A stretch of DNA of 5,530 nucleotides from Candidatus Omnitrophota bacterium (lineage in GTDB: Bacteria > Omnitrophota > 4484-213), in assembly GCA_030640885.1 (NCBI GenBank), contig DAOWIN010000098.1, positions 1 through 5,530 of the forward strand, written 5' to 3'. Under the pieces are notes generated by a model. That model saw nothing but the letters and a program-made list of their open reading frames with translations, was not told where the DNA came from and searched no databases. Positions 3,174-5,530 of the stretch are shown one piece after another (within the stretch, counting starts at the first letter, position 1; every line of letters starts with the position of its first letter). Both the position numbers and the translations under genes were made by a program.

Positions 3174-5024
3174 ATGCCTAACCAGAAAAGAAGAAAAGAT
3201 GTACGGAATCTTGCGATTATTGCCCATGTTGACCATGGAAAAACGACCCTTGTTGACGCTCTCCTTAGATGGACAGGAGCTCATAAATTTAAGGAAGGTG
3301 AAGCAGAGGTTATGGATTCAAATCCCCTTGAGAAAGAAAGGGGAATTACCATTTTATCAAAAAATGCGTCTTTTGAATATAAAGAGGTACAGTGTAATAT
3401 CGTTGATACGCCGGGGCATGCTGATTTTGGCAGCGAGGTGGAGCGTATTCTTAAAATGGTCGATGGTGTGCTTCTTCTCGTGGATGCAGTTGAAGGACCT
3501 ATGCCGCAGACGAAATTTGTATTAAAAAAGTCGCTGGAGTTACATCTGAAGCCAATTCTTGTCATCAATAAAATTGACCGTCCCAACGCCCGTCCGGATG
3601 AGGTTGCTGATATGACATTTGACCTTTTCTGTGAACTGAACGCATCTGATGAACAGCTTGATTTTCCCATAATCTATTCTTCCGGAAAAGATGGTTATGC
3701 AGTGCTTGATCTTGATGAACCGAGGAAGTCTATAAAACCGCTTTTAGAAACCATTTTGCATAGAGTATTGCCGCCGGTTGCTGATCCGGAACTGCCTTTT
3801 CAGATGTTGGTAACTATGCTTGATTATGATTCGTATGTTGGACGCATAGCGACTGGCCGTATTTTTCATGGTTCTATTCATATTGGGGACCCTGTGGCTC
3901 TTGTGAAACGCGATGGTGCTATTTTAAAAGGTAAAGTAACCAAATTAATGAAATACCGCGGGTTAAAAAGGATTGAAACCCAGGAAGCCATGGCTGGGGA
4001 CATTGTTTCAATTTCCGGCATTGATGATGTGAAGGTTGGAGAAACACTTGCCTGTGTTAATGAACCAAAAGGATTACCCGCTATCAAGATTGATGAGCCC
4101 ACTATTTCTATGAATTTCTCTCATAATACAAGCCCTCTTGCCGGCAAAGACGGAGGGCGATTTTTGACATCGCGGCATCTACGCGAGCGGCTTGAACATG
4201 AAACTATGATTAATGTTGGTATTAAAGTTGAAGAAGTTGATAATGGAGAGCGGTTTAAGGTTTCAGGCAGAGGCGAACTGCATCTTGAAATTCTAATTGA
4301 GACAATGCGGCGCGAAGGATACGAAATGGAGGTTTCCCGGCCGCAGGTTATTATGAAGAAAATGGGTGGACAGTTGCTTGAACCGGTTGAAGAAGTAGTT
4401 GTTGAAGTAGATAGTCAATATCAAGGTGCGGTTATGCAGGCGATAGGAATGCGGAAGGCAAAAATGAAAGATTTAAAAACAACTTCTTCCGGGGCTATCC
4501 ATATGAATTTTGTTGTTGCTTCGCGAGCTCTAATTGGGTTTCGAAACGACTTTTTGATAATGACTCGCAGCAATGGTGTTATGTACCAAAATTTTCTTGA
4601 ATATCAAACCTATAAAGGAGAAATGCCAAGGCGTCAAAGTGGTGTTCTTATCTCGCATGCAGATGGCGATGCAGTTGCATACGCATTATATAATCTGCAG
4701 CCGCGGGGAGATATTTTCATCAAACCGGGAGATAGATTATATGAAGGAATGATTATTGGTGTGAATAATAAAGGAGTTGACCTTGTTGTAAATGCCTTGC
4801 GGGGAAAAAAATTAACTAATATGCGCGCCTCAGGCGCCGATGAAGCAATCCAACTTATACCTCCCCGACAAATGACCCTTGAGTCTGCTCTGGAATTTAT
4901 TGAAGATGATGAATTAGTTGAAATTACTCTCAAGCATGTCCGGCTTAGGAAAGCGAATCTTAAAGAAGTGGAGCGTAAACGTATAAGCCGTATCCGAAGA
5001 GACAGAGAGAAGATGAATAGCTGA
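3174..5024 (+). CDS. typA: Translational GTPase TypA/BipA
   Basis: TypA (BipA) is an EF-G-like GTPase that binds the 70S ribosome and supports 50S assembly and growth under stress such as cold. Its 616 residues match the family. G-domain motifs are AHVDHGKTT (17-25), ERGITI (55-60), DTPGH (78-82), NKID (132-135) and YSSGKDG (168-174, G5 region). Domain II follows (around 205-300, with DYDSYVGRIATGR at 217-229), then an EF-G-like domain with GRGELHLEIL from 365. The TypA-specific C-terminal part contains RALIGFRNDF (from 451), the NLQPRGDIFIKPG segment, and LTNMRASG (547-554). The basic tail after LRK is typical. ATG 3174 is chosen because the family's short N-terminal lead (RNLAIIAHVDHG) fits it. 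No clear Shine-Dalgarno sequence precedes it, so translation may depend on coupling with the cupin gene 9 bp upstream. Nothing essential appears to be missing. Confidence 0.97.
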   Translation: MPNQKRRKDVRNLAIIAHVDHGKTTLVDALLRWTGAHKFKEGEAEVMDSNPLEKERGITILSKNASFEYKEVQCNIVDTPGHADFGSEVERILKMVDGVLLLVDAVEGPMPQTKFVLKKSLELHLKPILVINKIDRPNARPDEVADMTFDLFCELNASDEQLDFPIIYSSGKDGYAVLDLDEPRKSIKPLLETILHRVLPPVADPELPFQMLVTMLDYDSYVGRIATGRIFHGSIHIGDPVALVKRDGAILKGKVTKLMKYRGLKRIETQEAMAGDIVSISGIDDVKVGETLACVNEPKGLPAIKIDEPTISMNFSHNTSPLAGKDGGRFLTSRHLRERLEHETMINVGIKVEEVDNGERFKVSGRGELHLEILIETMRREGYEMEVSRPQVIMKKMGGQLLEPVEEVVVEVDSQYQGAVMQAIGMRKAKMKDLKTTSSGAIHMNFVVASRALIGFRNDFLIMTRSNGVMYQNFLEYQTYKGEMPRRQSGVLISHADGDAVAYALYNLQPRGDIFIKPGDRLYEGMIIGVNNKGVDLVVNALRGKKLTNMRASGADEAIQLIPPRQMTLESALEFIEDDELVEITLKHVRLRKANLKEVERKRISRIRRDREKMNS

Positions 5025-5068
5025 TATAAGCAGAAGTAAAAAAGAAGTGTTAGAGAAAGTAAAATAAT

Positions 5069-5530
5069 ATGAAAAAAATTTCCATTTTTGTTTTGTTATC
5101 TATCGCAATCTTTGCGTTTTCTTCTTTATCTACTGCTCAAGACCTTTCTAAAACCACCTCTCAAACAAGCCCCGTTAGAGATAAATTTCTAAACAGGGTA
5201 AGAGTTTTATTCTCGCCGCAAGATAATTGTGCTCAAGAAATTGTTTCGGCAATTGATAATGCCAAAAGTTATATCTATGTAGCAATGTATTATTTTACCT
5301 CAAAACCCATAGCTATAGCATTAGTTAAGGCAAAGGATAGGGGTGTAGATGTTAAGGTCTGTCTGGATGAAGAGCAGCCCACTTATGAATATTCCAAGAG
5401 CAGATTTTTAGAGAACAAAGGCATCAATATAAAACTGATAAGTGGCGCAGGTATTATGCATAACAAATTTTGCATTATTGATGACTACATCACTCTCACT
5501 GGCTCATGCAACTGGACTGTCAGTGCAGAC
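5069..5530 (+). CDS. Secreted phospholipase-D-superfamily nuclease-like protein (3' end outside window)
   Basis: The frame is open from ATG 5069 to the window edge (154 residues) and is cut there. The N-terminus is a classic signal peptide: MKK, a hydrophobic stretch (about residues 4-20) and a likely cleavage after STA (21-23). The protein should act outside the cytoplasmic membrane. The remainder is a PLD-like domain: a VRVLFSP strand (44-50), NAKSYIYVAMYYFTS (64-78), GVDVKVCLDE (92-101), and the HKD motif H131-x-K133-x4-D138 followed by GSCNW (145-149). One HKD motif with this spacing is typical of the small Nuc-like endonuclease group, which dimerises to form the active site. A second HKD motif beyond the window cannot be excluded, so a phospholipase or larger protein is possible. 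It follows typA by 44 bp without a terminator, so it may be read from the same transcript. GAGAAAG ending 9 nt before ATG is a weak ribosome-binding site. Confidence 0.88.
   Translation, partial: MKKISIFVLLSIAIFAFSSLSTAQDLSKTTSQTSPVRDKFLNRVRVLFSPQDNCAQEIVSAIDNAKSYIYVAMYYFTSKPIAIALVKAKDRGVDVKVCLDEEQPTYEYSKSRFLENKGINIKLISGAGIMHNKFCIIDDYITLTGSCNWTVSAD

Noticed and set aside
3199..4933. Additional frames of 74-129 codons inside typA on both strands
   Set aside because: They overlap a full-length conserved typA gene in other frames and have no family similarity.

Overview
The window is an AT-rich bacterial chromosome segment in which every supported gene lies on the + strand. Most of the genes serve translation. 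It opens with the 3' part of tsf (EF-Ts), followed by pyrH (UMP kinase) and frr (ribosome recycling factor), which is the conserved bacterial tsf-pyrH-frr order. An AT-rich hairpin with a T run closes this block at about 2000.

From about 1925 to 2700 lies a tRNA region dense in small repeats. It holds a decayed tRNA-Lys-like copy (2008-2086), an intact tRNA-Lys(TTT) (2283-2358) and an intact tRNA-Glu(TTC) (2474-2551), both with encoded CCA. Between and around them are short perfect hairpins, several built on a GCGAAGC or GCTTCGC core, heptanucleotide tandem repeats, and two copies of a 43-nt palindromic repeat. A strong 19-bp hairpin terminator at 2657-2700 ends the region.

A new transcription unit appears to begin at about 2740-2770, with three -10-like boxes spaced exactly 10 bp apart and a possible structured leader. 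It carries a small cupin of the TM1112/DUF861 type, then typA/bipA (a ribosome-associated translational GTPase) 9 bp later. After 44 bp comes a secreted phospholipase-D-superfamily nuclease-like protein, cut by the window end just after its HKD motif.

The organism is clearly bacterial, as shown by EF-Ts, UMP kinase of the PyrH family, RRF and TypA. The AT-rich genes with many small palindromes and heptad repeats between them suggest an uncultivated lineage such as Omnitrophota or a Patescibacteria-like group. That assignment is an impression and the sequence does not prove it. The protein genes are all ordinary, recognisable families and I see no defence system, CRISPR array, prophage or transposase. 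The unusual content is in the non-coding DNA: the decayed tRNA copy and the dense set of mini-hairpins and repeats.
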